From: Treponema sp.
GTDB taxonomy: Bacteria > Spirochaetota > Spirochaetia > Treponematales > Treponemataceae
DNA: 64,000 bases
Assembly (NCBI GenBank): GCA_022510865.1
Contig: JAFLSQ010000002.1
Location: 62,001 to 126,000, forward strand
Direction of reading: 5' to 3'
Of this stretch, positions 1 through 9,214 are shown piece after piece (position 1 is the stretch's first letter; each line of letters opens with the position of its first letter). Under the pieces are notes generated by a model. That model had not been told where the DNA came from. It saw only the letters and a list, made by a program, of their open reading frames with translations, and searched no databases. The position numbers were made by a program, and so were the translations under genes.

Positions 1-2
1 GC

Positions 3-443
3 ACCAGGAGCACAAGATGCCTCAAAAGCGAGCTTTCCGGCGAGAGCCTTGGAATATACTTGCAGTGGTTCAGGCACACGGATTTTGAGCCTGGCAGGAT
101 TTTCCGGATCATCGACAGCCCCAGAAATTCGCTCGGGAGAATTCAGGACATCACAACTGCGGATTTCAAGAGCCTCTGCGAAAAAAATCACGGGCAGGCA
201 ATCGCGGGGAAAAAAGAGCCTCTGCAAAAAGATTTTTTTGTGCGCATGAAAGACGCGCCCCAAAATCCGCAGCGCATAACACCGCACCTTGACGATATTT
301 TTGATGACGACGCTGTGAGCCAGATTTTTCCGCTAACATCGCTCTCGCTCAGGCGCAATCCCGGGAACAACGAGCTGAAAGAAAGGCTTGCGGCCGAGGT
401 CTCACATCTCCGGGCAAAAATAAAGGACATTCTGAATGACTGA
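3..443 (+). CDS. Unrecognised protein, 5'-truncated by window edge
   Basis: The reading frame is open from base 3 with no stop, so the TTG-started ORF in the track (base 60) is probably the tail of a longer gene that begins outside the window. About 146 codons are visible. The visible part is mixed charged/hydrophobic, with no membrane segment, signal peptide or motif that I recognise, and ends in a helical charged tail (KERLAAEVSHLRAKIKDILND). Its stop overlaps the start of the DUF115 gene by 8 bases, so the two are translationally coupled and may share a job in flagellin or surface modification. That role is inferred from context only. Function unknown. Confidence 0.6.
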   Translation, partial: TRSTRCLKSELSGESLGIYLQWFRHTDFEPGRIFRIIDSPRNSLGRIQDITTADFKSLCEKNHGQAIAGKKEPLQKDFFVRMKDAPQNPQRITPHLDDIFDDDAVSQIFPLTSLSLRRNPGNNELKERLAAEVSHLRAKIKDILND

Positions 444-1956
444 TTTTTTATACAAAGATTTTATGACCGCAAAGAACGGCACGGTAATCCCGGTGCTCGC
501 GGACGGCAGAACCGTGGACTCACGCTACAATCCAGAGAAAGAGGCTTTGAGCTGCGTGAATTCGGTGAGCGCAGCATCCGGGCACAGTTTTTTCATCGTC
601 CTTGGAATCGGCTCCGCGCTGAGCGTGAGAATGCTGTCCCAGAAATTCCCGGAAAGCAGGATTATCGCGCTTGAACGGACACGGCATGACATCGATTTTC
701 TGATGCGTCTTGACGCGGTGCGGGATCTTGGCGCGAGCAGGAGGATTTTTCTCACTGATATTCAGGGCCTTGCCGGGACAATCATCAGGACTTATCTTCC
801 CGCAAAATACGAAACACCGCAGATAATCGAGCAGCGGGCGTGGATGCAGGCGAACGCCGACAAAACACAGCTAATCCGCGATGAGATTAACAGGGCGTTC
901 AGGACGGTGAGCGCGGATTATTCGGTTCAGGCGCACTTCGGCAAAATCTGGATGCACAACATAATGGAAAACCTTAAAATCCTCGCCGGTCAGACGCAGG
1001 CGGACGCGACTGCACGGAAAATAGCTCGGATTGACAGGAAAAAGACCGCGGTGATAATCGCGGCTGGCCCGAGCCTTGAAAAAACTCTGCGGCAGGTGCA
1101 AAACCGCAGGGAGGATTTTTTTGTCATCAGCACGGACACAGGCCTGAAAATCCTTGAGAAAACAGATTTGACTCCCGATGCCGTGATTTCCATCGACGCG
1201 CAGAGCATCTCAACGAATCATTTTGCGGGCAGAGCCTTGGGGAACGCGCTTTATTTTTTTGACATCTGCGCCTCGTCCTCCGCGGCAAGCCACATAACCG
1301 GCGGGGGCGGAAAAATCGTCTATTTCACATCCGGCCACCCAATGGGATTTTTTGCCTCGCAGTTCGCAAAGAACGGATTGCCCTGCCTTTTCTCCGGCGC
1401 GGGCACTGTGACCATCGCTGCGGTTGATTTGGCGCGGCAGCTTGGCTTTGAGCGAATCAGAGTGATTGGCGCGGACTTCGCCTATTCCGGTGGCAAGGCT
1501 TACGCCCGCGGCACTTACCTTGAGACTTTGTATGATATGCGCTCGATGCGGCTGGAGCCATCAGAGAAAAAATATGACGCGCTGATGTTCAGGACGGAGC
1601 TTTTTTTGCAGGACGGCGGGAAAAATCCGGGGAGACTTACGACGCAGATTCTTGACGCATACAGGAAATCTTTTGTCGGCTACGCGCTGGAAAATCAGAT
1701 GACGTGCGATTATGACGGCGAGGCGTACAACCTCAGCGCAGGAAAATCAGAGGGCGTTTTTGATGTATGCGCCGGATTTGATTTTGCGGCCTTCTGTGCG
1801 GAATGCAGGAAATCATCAAAAAACGCGCTTGAGATTCCGCTTCTGCCTTACATCGCGTATCTGAAAAACCGGGCCGGGCAATCCGCAGGCTATGAGGATT
1901 TTCTGAACCTTGCACATAGTCATATAGTGAGTTATAATGAAGATTATGAAAAATAA
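436..1956 (+). CDS. DUF115 / 6-hydroxymethylpterin diphosphokinase MptE-like protein (motility accessory factor family)
   Basis: A 506-aa soluble protein of the DUF115 (MptE-like) family. Bacterial members are called motility-associated factors or Maf-like glycosyltransferases and attach nonulosonic-type sugars to flagellin. The hallmark stretch is visible around residues 206-350: a phosphate-binding-like IIAAGPSLEK segment, a VISTDTGLKIL and VISIDAQ sandwich, the SGAGTVTIAA loop and an IGADFAY motif. The N-terminal 190 residues carry the FIVLGIGSALS Rossmann-like segment typical of these two-domain proteins. It starts inside the preceding gene, and its end overlaps the next gene by 20 bases, so this is an operon. 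Family assignment is confident. The exact substrate, and whether the target here is flagellin, are inferred. A sugar-nucleotide operon that could supply it lies at 42553-49192. Confidence 0.85.
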   Translation: MTDFLYKDFMTAKNGTVIPVLADGRTVDSRYNPEKEALSCVNSVSAASGHSFFIVLGIGSALSVRMLSQKFPESRIIALERTRHDIDFLMRLDAVRDLGASRRIFLTDIQGLAGTIIRTYLPAKYETPQIIEQRAWMQANADKTQLIRDEINRAFRTVSADYSVQAHFGKIWMHNIMENLKILAGQTQADATARKIARIDRKKTAVIIAAGPSLEKTLRQVQNRREDFFVISTDTGLKILEKTDLTPDAVISIDAQSISTNHFAGRALGNALYFFDICASSSAASHITGGGGKIVYFTSGHPMGFFASQFAKNGLPCLFSGAGTVTIAAVDLARQLGFERIRVIGADFAYSGGKAYARGTYLETLYDMRSMRLEPSEKKYDALMFRTELFLQDGGKNPGRLTTQILDAYRKSFVGYALENQMTCDYDGEAYNLSAGKSEGVFDVCAGFDFAAFCAECRKSSKNALEIPLLPYIAYLKNRAGQSAGYEDFLNLAHSHIVSYNEDYEK

Positions 1957-3242
1957 ATTTATAGTCGTCTACTCGGTGATTGCATCGCTTTTCATTTTGT
2001 TCTCCGTATCTTTTTTTGCAATGAGCCTGTACAGGGAATTTTCGCTCGGCGAGTCGCGCACAAACACGAATTTCATCCGCATGGTCAGCAGGATTAAGAC
2101 CGCCTCGTACCAGAGTGATATGTATTCGGATAATTTCACCGCAAAACTGGTGCAGGCAATCGGCAATTTTGATGACATCGCATTCATTGACATAAAAATC
2201 GACGGCGGCAGCGTGCTTGTTTTCCCGGACTCAAAAATCAGGCCGAATCCGTCAAACCTCACAATGCAGTATTCGGAGAGGACGACAATCCGCGACGCTT
2301 CGCTTGAGATTGACACGGTGATGTATCTTCTGCGCCCTACGTCAATCCATCGTTATGCGCGAATCTCATTTCTGATGATTCTGATTGTCACCATCATAAC
2401 GCTGATTCTTATTTTTTACATCCAGATGAAAGATTCCGGTGATTTCCAGAGCGCGGCTGAGGTTTATGATGATTCCTACCCGGCCGGCGACGAGATTGCC
2501 GCGGAGCACCCCTGTTGAGGAATCTGCGGCTGATGATGAGCCGGAGGCCGCGCACTCAGTTCCGGCTGACAGCACGGACGCGGAGGAAAATCCGCAGGAG
2601 AGCGATGACGGCGGGACAATCCGCTGGACGCAGGCTGACGAGACCGCTTCTTTTGATGACACGCCTTCCGTGCCAGACAGCTCCGCTAAGACAGAGCCGA
2701 TTGTCCTGCAAAGCGACGAGGAGAAGCCCGCCGCAATTGAGAGCGAGCCGAACGGACTTTTCTCGCCGGTGACAGGGCTTGGCTGGGAATCTTACCTTAT
2801 GACGCGGCTTGAGAACGAAGTGAACCGCGCGGCAGCCTCTGAGATGGACATCGCGCTTTTTGTGATTCAGATTCCCGGGTCAAAACGAGAGTCCGAGACA
2901 ATCAAAAAAACGTGCGGATATCTTACGGTGCAGTTCCAGTTCAAGGATCTGCTTTTTGAGTACAAGGACGACTGCATCGTGGCGATGAAAATAAACATGA
3001 GCCTGGACGAGGGTCTGAACTTCGCGGACAAACTTCACGCGGACATCACGGACATTATCGAGGCGGACGGACTGCAATGCTTCATCGGGCTGTCAACGCG
3101 CTCAATCAGGATTGTGGCGGCGGACAGGCTTCTCACCGAGGCGGAGCAGGCTCTTGAGCACGCCAAGGAAAATCACGAGAACGTGATTGCGTTCCGCGCG
3201 GACTCCGAGAAATACAGGCAGTATCTGGAAGAAAACAGATAG
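1937..3242 (+). pseudogene. Membrane protein with degenerate GGDEF-like domain, split by a +1 frameshift
   Basis: Two overlapping ORFs (1937-2518 and 2439-3242) read as one gene broken at a CCCC run (2509-2512). Removing one C turns the in-frame TGA at 2516 into a continuous AEHP-VEESAADDEP reading and gives a protein of about 434 aa. The first part has an N-terminal membrane segment (residues about 8-28), an extracytoplasmic region of about 110 aa and a second membrane segment (ARISFLMILIVTIITLILIFYI). An acidic Pro/Glu/Asp linker follows. The last 160 residues look like a GGDEF-type nucleotide-cyclase fold (TGLGWESYLMTRLENEVNRA, then FEYKDDCIVAM where the GGDEF turn would be), so catalytic residues appear absent. 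The first ORF starts within the DUF115 gene. Either a sequencing indel, a true pseudogene or slippage-dependent expression would explain it. Confidence 0.7.
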
Positions 3243-3248
3243 CCCGGC

Positions 3249-3935
3249 TCAGCCGCCAGTTTCTGTGATTTCTGATTCTGCGGCATTGGAATCACCGGGG
3301 GCGGGAAAATCATCAGAATCTTCGTCGTCCTCCAAATCCTCGATGTCATCGTAATTTATCTCTGCGAATTCCTTGTATTTCTCTGTGATTTTCGTGAGGT
3401 TCTTGTTCTCCGGGTACGACTCGCCCATGCGCGCAAGAACGGTCTCAAAATCCGCCCTGTATTTCTTGAAGAATTTTTTGTCGGAGAGCACGAGAATAAG
3501 ATAATTCTCCTGATATTGCTCGCTGTCCGGCTGGGAGGCAAGCAGCTGACTGTACATTCTGATTGCCCGGCGCACGTTGCCGTTCACAGAATAAATATAA
3601 GCGAGGCTCGCCTGCAACGAGGCGTTGTCCGGGTCACGCCCGAGCATTTCCCTGAACATCTTCTCCGCGTTAAGATAATCAGACGAGTAGACATAACACA
3701 GGGCAAGCTTATAGTAGCACGCCCAGTAGATTTTCTGGTTCTGCATTGCGAGCGTGTAATACTCGGCAGCGTTTTTGTACTCCTCCAGCCTCATATAAGT
3801 GTCGGCAATGTTCATATATTCCAGATGGATGTTCCTGACTGCCCGCGCAAAATCACCGGGAATAGGCACCGGCTTTGAGGTGCAGGATGCGAAGAGAAAA
3901 AATGCGCTCAGCACGGCAAGAAATCGCTCTCTCAT
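3249..3935 (-). CDS. TPR lipoprotein
   Basis: A 228-aa lipoprotein. The start gives a short signal peptide (MRERFLAVLSAFFLFASC) with an FASC lipobox, so it is probably anchored at Cys18 on the periplasmic side of a membrane. Residues about 35-150 contain three to four tetratricopeptide-like repeats (NIADTYMRLEEYKNAAEYY, YKLALCYVYSSDYLNAEKMF, LAYIYSVNGNVRRAIRMY), a protein-protein interaction scaffold. The C-terminal 40 residues are acidic and probably disordered. It is the last gene of the ileS-lipoprotein-upp operon, 6 bases after upp, and ends 6 bases from the convergent frameshifted gene without a visible terminator. The partner is unknown. Confidence 0.8.
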   Translation of the reverse strand: MRERFLAVLSAFFLFASCTSKPVPIPGDFARAVRNIHLEYMNIADTYMRLEEYKNAAEYYTLAMQNQKIYWACYYKLALCYVYSSDYLNAEKMFREMLGRDPDNASLQASLAYIYSVNGNVRRAIRMYSQLLASQPDSEQYQENYLILVLSDKKFFKKYRADFETVLARMGESYPENKNLTKITEKYKEFAEINYDDIEDLEDDEDSDDFPAPGDSNAAESEITETGG

Positions 3936-3941
3936 TCCCGC

Positions 3942-4976
3942 TCACCCAAGGACAATCTTCTCAATCTCATAAAGCTGGGATTTATAAAGACCTGAGATGT
4001 TATGACCATAGTCCGCAATCAGCTGGATTATGTTGCGCGGCGAGTCTTTGGCATCGGAGCCGTTCAGCCGGTCGCCCGCGTCCCCAAGCCCCGGCATTAT
4101 GTACGCTTTCTCGTTCATCACGGGGTCAAGCCAGAGCGTGCAGCACGTGCAGTTCTCCAGGGCGCGTGTGACGCGGATGCTGCCTTTCATAGTTGAGATT
4201 GCATTGAAAAACGCGATGGACTTAGGGCGGATTCCCTGACTTTGCAGGTATTTCACAACCGTGACAAGCGAGCCGCCTGTGGCGTTCATCGGGTCGGCAA
4301 AAACAAGGTCGCGGCCATCCAAATCCTCCAGATTAAAGAAAGATTTTTTCAGGTCAAGGATGTACTCCATGTCGGCCTCATTTTTTGTGTCGTTGCGGCT
4401 GATTTTGAACAGCGCGAACGGAGTCCTGTAACCGTGCGATGAGTATTCCTGAATCTCCTTTGAGATAATCATGCTAGGAAGGAGCGCGCCGCGCAGGAGC
4501 ACGCACATCACGGTGTTCTCAATTTTGCAATCAATATCCGGGATTTTATGCACCGCATAATTCTGAACCGGAAAAGTTACCGGCGTCCTCACAATCATGT
4601 GGCCCTTTTTGTCGCCGTGATGGTCGGTGTATGCCATGCGGAACAGCATCTCATAGGCCCGCTGACTATAATACATGAATTCCTGATGGCCGGTGCGCTC
4701 GTCGCGGAGCTTGGAAATCACGCGGGAGCATTCCGCATGAGCGCTCTCCTCGGTCACAAACGAGTATACTTTGATTCCCGGATGCTTCGCGCAGATTCTC
4801 TGCATCTCGTGGCCCATGCTGTCATAGCCCTCGATGATTTTCTGCTCATCGACCGGGTCAAAAAATCGCATGGTCTCCCTGAACATCGCGTCCAGGCGGG
4901 CAAGGTCATCCAAATCCTCGGATGTAAGATAGCCGTCCAAATCATCCGCGCGCAAAATAATTTTGTCGTCCGCCAC
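3942..4976 (-). CDS. upp: Uracil phosphoribosyltransferase family protein with N-terminal extension
   Basis: A 344-aa protein whose C-terminal 210 residues match uracil phosphoribosyltransferase, the salvage enzyme that makes UMP from uracil and PRPP. The PRPP loop is visible as DPMNATGGS (about residues 238-246). The uracil-binding C-terminal signature [12 protein letters not shown] follows at about 293-304, and the [10 protein letters not shown] segment around 161 fits the family's LRAG region. UPRTs are usually close to 210 aa, so the first 130 residues are extra; they are acidic at the start and helix-rich and I do not recognise them. The gene sits 15 bases downstream of the lipoprotein gene in the ileS operon. 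UPRT activity is likely; a regulatory or altered-substrate role for the extension is conjecture. Confidence 0.8.
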   Translation of the reverse strand: MADDKIILRADDLDGYLTSEDLDDLARLDAMFRETMRFFDPVDEQKIIEGYDSMGHEMQRICAKHPGIKVYSFVTEESAHAECSRVISKLRDERTGHQEFMYYSQRAYEMLFRMAYTDHHGDKKGHMIVRTPVTFPVQNYAVHKIPDIDCKIENTVMCVLLRGALLPSMIISKEIQEYSSHGYRTPFALFKISRNDTKNEADMEYILDLKKSFFNLEDLDGRDLVFADPMNATGGSLVTVVKYLQSQGIRPKSIAFFNAISTMKGSIRVTRALENCTCCTLWLDPVMNEKAYIMPGLGDAGDRLNGSDAKDSPRNIIQLIADYGHNISGLYKSQLYEIEKIVLG

Positions 4977-4991
4977 AATTCCCCCTTCTGA

Positions 4992-5867
4992 TTACAAAGC
5001 CAGCAGTTTGTAAAGCTGATTCTTGTCCAGTTTTATTCCTTTGATTGCAAGCTCGTTTCCGCGCTCCTCAATCCCCTGCGAATTCGTAAGGCCGAACGCG
5101 AGCATAAGTATTGCCCGGCCGGCTTTGAGCATGGTCTCATTCTTGAACGCAAAATTCAGATTCAGAATATACTGCGACTGGAATTTCGGGTCCTGAGCAA
5201 AACTTCCCCTCACCTCAACAAGGTTCAGGTTCAGCTGCGTGCCGGTCAGGATTGTAAGAAAAGACTGCGGAGTGAGCGCGTAAAAGCGGATTTCATCGGC
5301 CGCGCCCTCCAGATAATCAAAAAGACTGCCCGGAATCTCGTGCAATGCAGTGCTGTCATCAGACGGAAGGCGGGAAATCGCATCGAATTTCTCAAGCATG
5401 AAAGGCATTCCGCGCCCTATGCAGCAAATCTCCGCAGACGGAAAAGCCATCTCCAGAGAATCATAGGAATAGACATCATACTGATTTGAGGAGCCTGCCA
5501 CATACGCGCGGCGGTCCCATCCGTTTCTGACGCTCAGGATTCTGGGAATCATCCTCACGGGAACAGAAGCGTCAATCGCGGCCTGAATATCCACATGATT
5601 TTTGCGGCGGTTCAGCCCGCAGTAAATTTTATCTATGCGCCCGGAGATGAGCCTCACGTCACTGTCAGAGATGCCTGTCACGCTGTTTTTGATAATCCGC
5701 TCGATTAAGTCCGCGTCCGCTGATTTTGGAATGGCGATGTAAAATCCGCTGGAATTGTCCAGAAGCTCGGCGGCACGCACTTTGCGCCCCATGCCAGATG
5801 GCATGGATTTACAGCCAAGAAAAATCAGGGATAAAGCGACGACGGCAAGAAAACTACGCTTTCTCAA
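4992..5867 (-). CDS. Hypothetical lipoprotein
   Basis: The track ORF starts deep inside ileS. The better start is the TTG at 5867, which has a GGAGG seven bases upstream inside the ileS 3' end and gives a clean lipoprotein signal, LRKRSFLAVVALSLIFLGCKS, with an LGC lipobox. The mature protein is about 270 aa, predicted periplasmic and mixed alpha/beta. I recognise no family motif. Proteins of this type are found as conserved lipoproteins in treponemes, but that is a general impression and not a search result. The start overlaps the ileS stop by 14 bases, so translation is coupled. upp follows after 15 bases. Confidence 0.75.
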   Translation of the reverse strand: MRKRSFLAVVALSLIFLGCKSMPSGMGRKVRAAELLDNSSGFYIAIPKSADADLIERIIKNSVTGISDSDVRLISGRIDKIYCGLNRRKNHVDIQAAIDASVPVRMIPRILSVRNGWDRRAYVAGSSNQYDVYSYDSLEMAFPSAEICCIGRGMPFMLEKFDAISRLPSDDSTALHEIPGSLFDYLEGAADEIRFYALTPQSFLTILTGTQLNLNLVEVRGSFAQDPKFQSQYILNLNFAFKNETMLKAGRAILMLAFGLTNSQGIEERGNELAIKGIKLDKNQLYKLLAL

Positions 5868-8800
5868 TGCGTACCCTCCATGTCTTGTCATCCGCCTCAA
5901 CAGCGACCGCATCCGCGATGTCATTCTTCCATTCAATCTGAGCGCACAAAGTCTCGCTGGCAATAAAATCGCTGAACATTCTCTGCGCGGCTTCAAGCTC
6001 AGAATCTCCTGAGATTTGCAGGCGGATTCTGTCCGTCACATTAAAGCCTGATTCCTTGCGCAAATTCTGAATTCCGCGGATGAGGTCACGCACATAGCCC
6101 TCTTTTTTAAGCTCCTCTGTGATTTTTGAGTCCAGCCCCACAGTCAGAGTACCGTCGTTCAGGACTTTAAGCCCGTCTTTCTCTGTGCGCTCGACAATCA
6201 CTTTGGACTCATCAAGGGTGACTGATTTTCCCTCAACCTCAATGCAAAGGCTTCCGCCCTCCAAAATCGACTGAATCTGACTGCTGTCAAGATTCTGGAT
6301 TACCGAGGCCGCCTGTTTCATCAGCGGGCCAAGCTCTTTTCCGAGCACCTTGAAATTCGCCTTGGCCTTGTACTCAACAAGCTCGTCCTCGCGGTCATGG
6401 AATTCCACCGCCTTGACGTTCAGCTCATCGCGCACAGAATCCTCCATTTCTGCAAGCACGCGCTTCTCCTCCAGATTTCTTGTGACAAGCGCGACGCTGG
6501 CAAGCGGCTGGCGGTTCTTAAGATTAAACTGATTGCGCAGGCTGTGTCCCATCGACACCGCTTTCTGCACTGTCGCGATTTTAAACTCCAGCGTTTCATT
6601 CAGCCATGCCTTGTTCACAACAGGATAATCGCACAGATGGACGGACTGCCTGTCCTCCGGTGTCCTGAGATTCTGGTACATCTGCTCGGTGATAAACGGA
6701 ACAAAAGGCGCGGCAACAAGGCAGAGCGTCTTGAGCGCGATGTACAGAGCCTCGTAAGCCTCGGATTTGTCGCTGTCACTCTCAGATTTCCAGAAGCGGC
6801 GGCGGCTCCTCCTGATGTACCAGTTGTTAAGCTCATCTATGAATTTCACAATCGGGTCAATCGCGCCGGAAAGGTCATAGGAATCAAGAGCATCGGAGAC
6901 ATCGCCCACAAGCCTCTGCGTGATGGACAAAAGCCACGCATCAAGCGGATTTGCCGGCGGTCTCTGGTCAAAAGCGTGTCCTGTTGGCACGGCATTGTCG
7001 ATGTTCGCGTAAGTCACAAAAAACGAGTACGAATTCCAGAGCGGAATCAGGATGGATTTGAGGACATCGCGCACACCATCATCGCTGTAGCGAATCTCAT
7101 CCGCCTTGACGACAGCCGAGTGCATTAGAAACAGGCGGATTGCATCAGCCCCGAACCTGTCGATTGCCTCGGCCGGGTCGGTGTAGTTCCTCTGCGACTT
7201 GCTCATTTTGTGACCGTCGCTGGCAAGCACAATTCCCGTGACAATGCAGTTCTTGAATGACGGCTTGTTAAACAGCTGCGCGGCAAGAACCGTGAGCGTG
7301 TAGAACCAGCCACGGGTCTGGTCAAGCCCCTCGGAGATGAAGTCGGCGGGAAATCCGCGCTCAAATTTCTCCTTGTTCTCAAACGGATAGTGCTGCTGGG
7401 CATAGGGCATACTTCCGCTCTCAAACCAGCAGTCAAAAACCTCCGGGATTCGGCGCATTGTGCCGTGACCGCATTTCCGGCATTTAAAAGTGATTTTATC
7501 CACAAACTGCTTGTGCAGGTCATCAGGATAAACTCCGCTCAAATCCTTAAGCTCCTGACGGCTTCCCACGCAGACCGCGTTCTTGCACTCCGGGTCATCG
7601 CAGCGCCAGATTGGAATGGGGTTGCCCCAGTAGCGGTTGCGGCTCACAGCCCAGTCACGCGCGCCGGCAAGCCATTTTCCAAAACGCCCCTCTTTAATGT
7701 GGGCGGGCTGCCATGTAATCTGACTGTTCGCCCTCAGAAGCACATCGTGATAATCAGCAACCTTAACGAACCAGCTTCCGATTCCGCGGTAAATGAGCGG
7801 CGAGCCGCACCTCCAGCAGTGCGGATATGAATGGACGATTGTGTCGCGCTTGACGAGTTTGCCCTCGCTCTTAAGCCTTGCAATGATATCCTTGTCGCAA
7901 TCCTTCACATAACGGCCCACATAATCAGATACTTCTGACGTGAACTTGCACTCTGCGTCAATCGGCTCGACATCGGGAACACCTGTTCCGCGGAAAACTT
8001 TGTTATCCTCCTCACCGAACGCAGGCGCAATGTGGACGATTCCAGTACCGTCATCAGTTGAGACATAATCCGCATTGAACATACGGAACGCGCCGCGCTC
8101 GCACTTCTGGCCGGAAATCTCCGCGCAGGAGGCCGCGCTTTTGAGCGCCGCAAAATAAGGGAAAAGCGGCTCGTATTCCGCGCCGATAAAATCCTTTCCT
8201 TTGCGGGTGTAAATGACCTCATACTCGTCCGCATTCTTGTAGTACGCGCCAAGACGTGCCCCGGCAAAAATGTAGAAGTCGCCGCTGGACTTGTCAAGAA
8301 TCTTGACGTAATCAATATCGGGACCCATGCAAAGCCCGAGGTTTGAGGGCAGAGTCCACGGCGTTGTAGTCCAGGCAAGGAAGTAGGTTTTTCCGTTGGT
8401 CATATCCGGGTCAGAGAATCCGTCAGGCGATTTTGTAATCCTGAAACGCACTGTCACTGTCTGATCCTGCACGTCCTTGTAGCCCTGGGCCAGCTCGTGC
8501 GTTGAGAGCACAGTCGAGCAGCGCGGACAATACGGCAGGATGTACTTTCCCTCGTAAATCAGACCCTTGTCCCAAAGAGATTTCGCCACCCACCAGATTG
8601 ACTCCATGAAGTCCGGGCTCATCGTCTTGTAATCGTTGTCAAAGTCAACCCAGCGCCCCATCCGTGTGATTGTCTTGCGCCACTCCGAGGTATATTTTAG
8701 GACTGACGCGCGGCACGCCTCGTTGAATTTATCTATTCCGTACTGCTCAATCTCATGCTTTGAATTCAAGCCAAGCTCTTTCTCAATCAGGTTCTCAACC

Positions 8801-9075
8801 GGAAGACCGTGGCAGTCCCATCCGAAGCGGCGCTCAACGCGCTTGCCTTTCATCGTCTGATAGCGCGGAACAATATCCTTGATTGTTGACGGAATGAAAT
8901 GCCCGAAGTGCGGAAGCCCCGTCGCGAAGGGAGGTCCGTCATAAAAAACAAAGTCCTCCGCTCCATCGCGCTGCGAGACGGATTTCTTGAAAATGTCATT
9001 CTCCTGCCAGAATTTTAAGACTTCCTCCTCCTGCGCGGGAAAGTCAACTTTTGGATCAACCGGTTTGAAACTCAT
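5854..9075 (-). CDS. ileS: Isoleucyl-tRNA synthetase, eukaryote-like (IleRS2) type
   Basis: Charges tRNA-Ile with isoleucine in the cytoplasm. The class I signatures are present: PHFGHF as the HIGH box near residue 57 and HKMSKSQ as the KMSKS loop. The CP1 editing domain lies between them, including the WTTTPWTLPSN stretch. The protein is about 1073 aa with a long C-terminal region, and its motifs (FVFYDGPPFATGLPHFGH, RFGWDCHGLPVE) are those of the eukaryotic/archaeal-like form rather than the shorter bacterial IleRS1. Spirochaetes are known to use this form, which is usually mupirocin tolerant. The second ATG (9075) is preferred over 9081 because AAGGA lies seven bases before it. First gene of a four-gene operon. 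Confidence 0.96.
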   Translation of the reverse strand: MSFKPVDPKVDFPAQEEEVLKFWQENDIFKKSVSQRDGAEDFVFYDGPPFATGLPHFGHFIPSTIKDIVPRYQTMKGKRVERRFGWDCHGLPVENLIEKELGLNSKHEIEQYGIDKFNEACRASVLKYTSEWRKTITRMGRWVDFDNDYKTMSPDFMESIWWVAKSLWDKGLIYEGKYILPYCPRCSTVLSTHELAQGYKDVQDQTVTVRFRITKSPDGFSDPDMTNGKTYFLAWTTTPWTLPSNLGLCMGPDIDYVKILDKSSGDFYIFAGARLGAYYKNADEYEVIYTRKGKDFIGAEYEPLFPYFAALKSAASCAEISGQKCERGAFRMFNADYVSTDDGTGIVHIAPAFGEEDNKVFRGTGVPDVEPIDAECKFTSEVSDYVGRYVKDCDKDIIARLKSEGKLVKRDTIVHSYPHCWRCGSPLIYRGIGSWFVKVADYHDVLLRANSQITWQPAHIKEGRFGKWLAGARDWAVSRNRYWGNPIPIWRCDDPECKNAVCVGSRQELKDLSGVYPDDLHKQFVDKITFKCRKCGHGTMRRIPEVFDCWFESGSMPYAQQHYPFENKEKFERGFPADFISEGLDQTRGWFYTLTVLAAQLFNKPSFKNCIVTGIVLASDGHKMSKSQRNYTDPAEAIDRFGADAIRLFLMHSAVVKADEIRYSDDGVRDVLKSILIPLWNSYSFFVTYANIDNAVPTGHAFDQRPPANPLDAWLLSITQRLVGDVSDALDSYDLSGAIDPIVKFIDELNNWYIRRSRRRFWKSESDSDKSEAYEALYIALKTLCLVAAPFVPFITEQMYQNLRTPEDRQSVHLCDYPVVNKAWLNETLEFKIATVQKAVSMGHSLRNQFNLKNRQPLASVALVTRNLEEKRVLAEMEDSVRDELNVKAVEFHDREDELVEYKAKANFKVLGKELGPLMKQAASVIQNLDSSQIQSILEGGSLCIEVEGKSVTLDESKVIVERTEKDGLKVLNDGTLTVGLDSKITEELKKEGYVRDLIRGIQNLRKESGFNVTDRIRLQISGDSELEAAQRMFSDFIASETLCAQIEWKNDIADAVAVEADDKTWRVRIEKA

Positions 9076-9179
9076 GAGCATATCCTTGAATAAAAGTTAG
9101 TAATCCCCTTAATCTACCATAATTTTGCGAAAAGTTCTATACATCACGGCACATCACCGCGGGCGGCAAGGAAATCCGC

Positions 9180-9208
9180 TTGTTTTTGCCGCAAAAACGA
9201 AGTAGAAT
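9180..9208 (+). promoter_or_regulatory. Promoter giving a predicted leaderless start for the metalloprotease gene
   Basis: TTGTTT (9180-9185), a 17-base spacer and TAGAAT (9203-9208). The ATG at 9215 begins after six bases, exactly where transcription should start, and there is no Shine-Dalgarno sequence. Confidence 0.55.
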
Positions 9209-9214
9209 CACGAT

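Noticed and set aside
5868-5996. Upstream extension of the lipoprotein ORF
   Set aside because: It lies within the ileS coding end; the TTG at 5867 with GGAGG and signal peptide is a better start.
7203-7523. 106-aa minus-strand ORF within ileS
   Set aside because: It is an out-of-frame shadow on the ileS strand.
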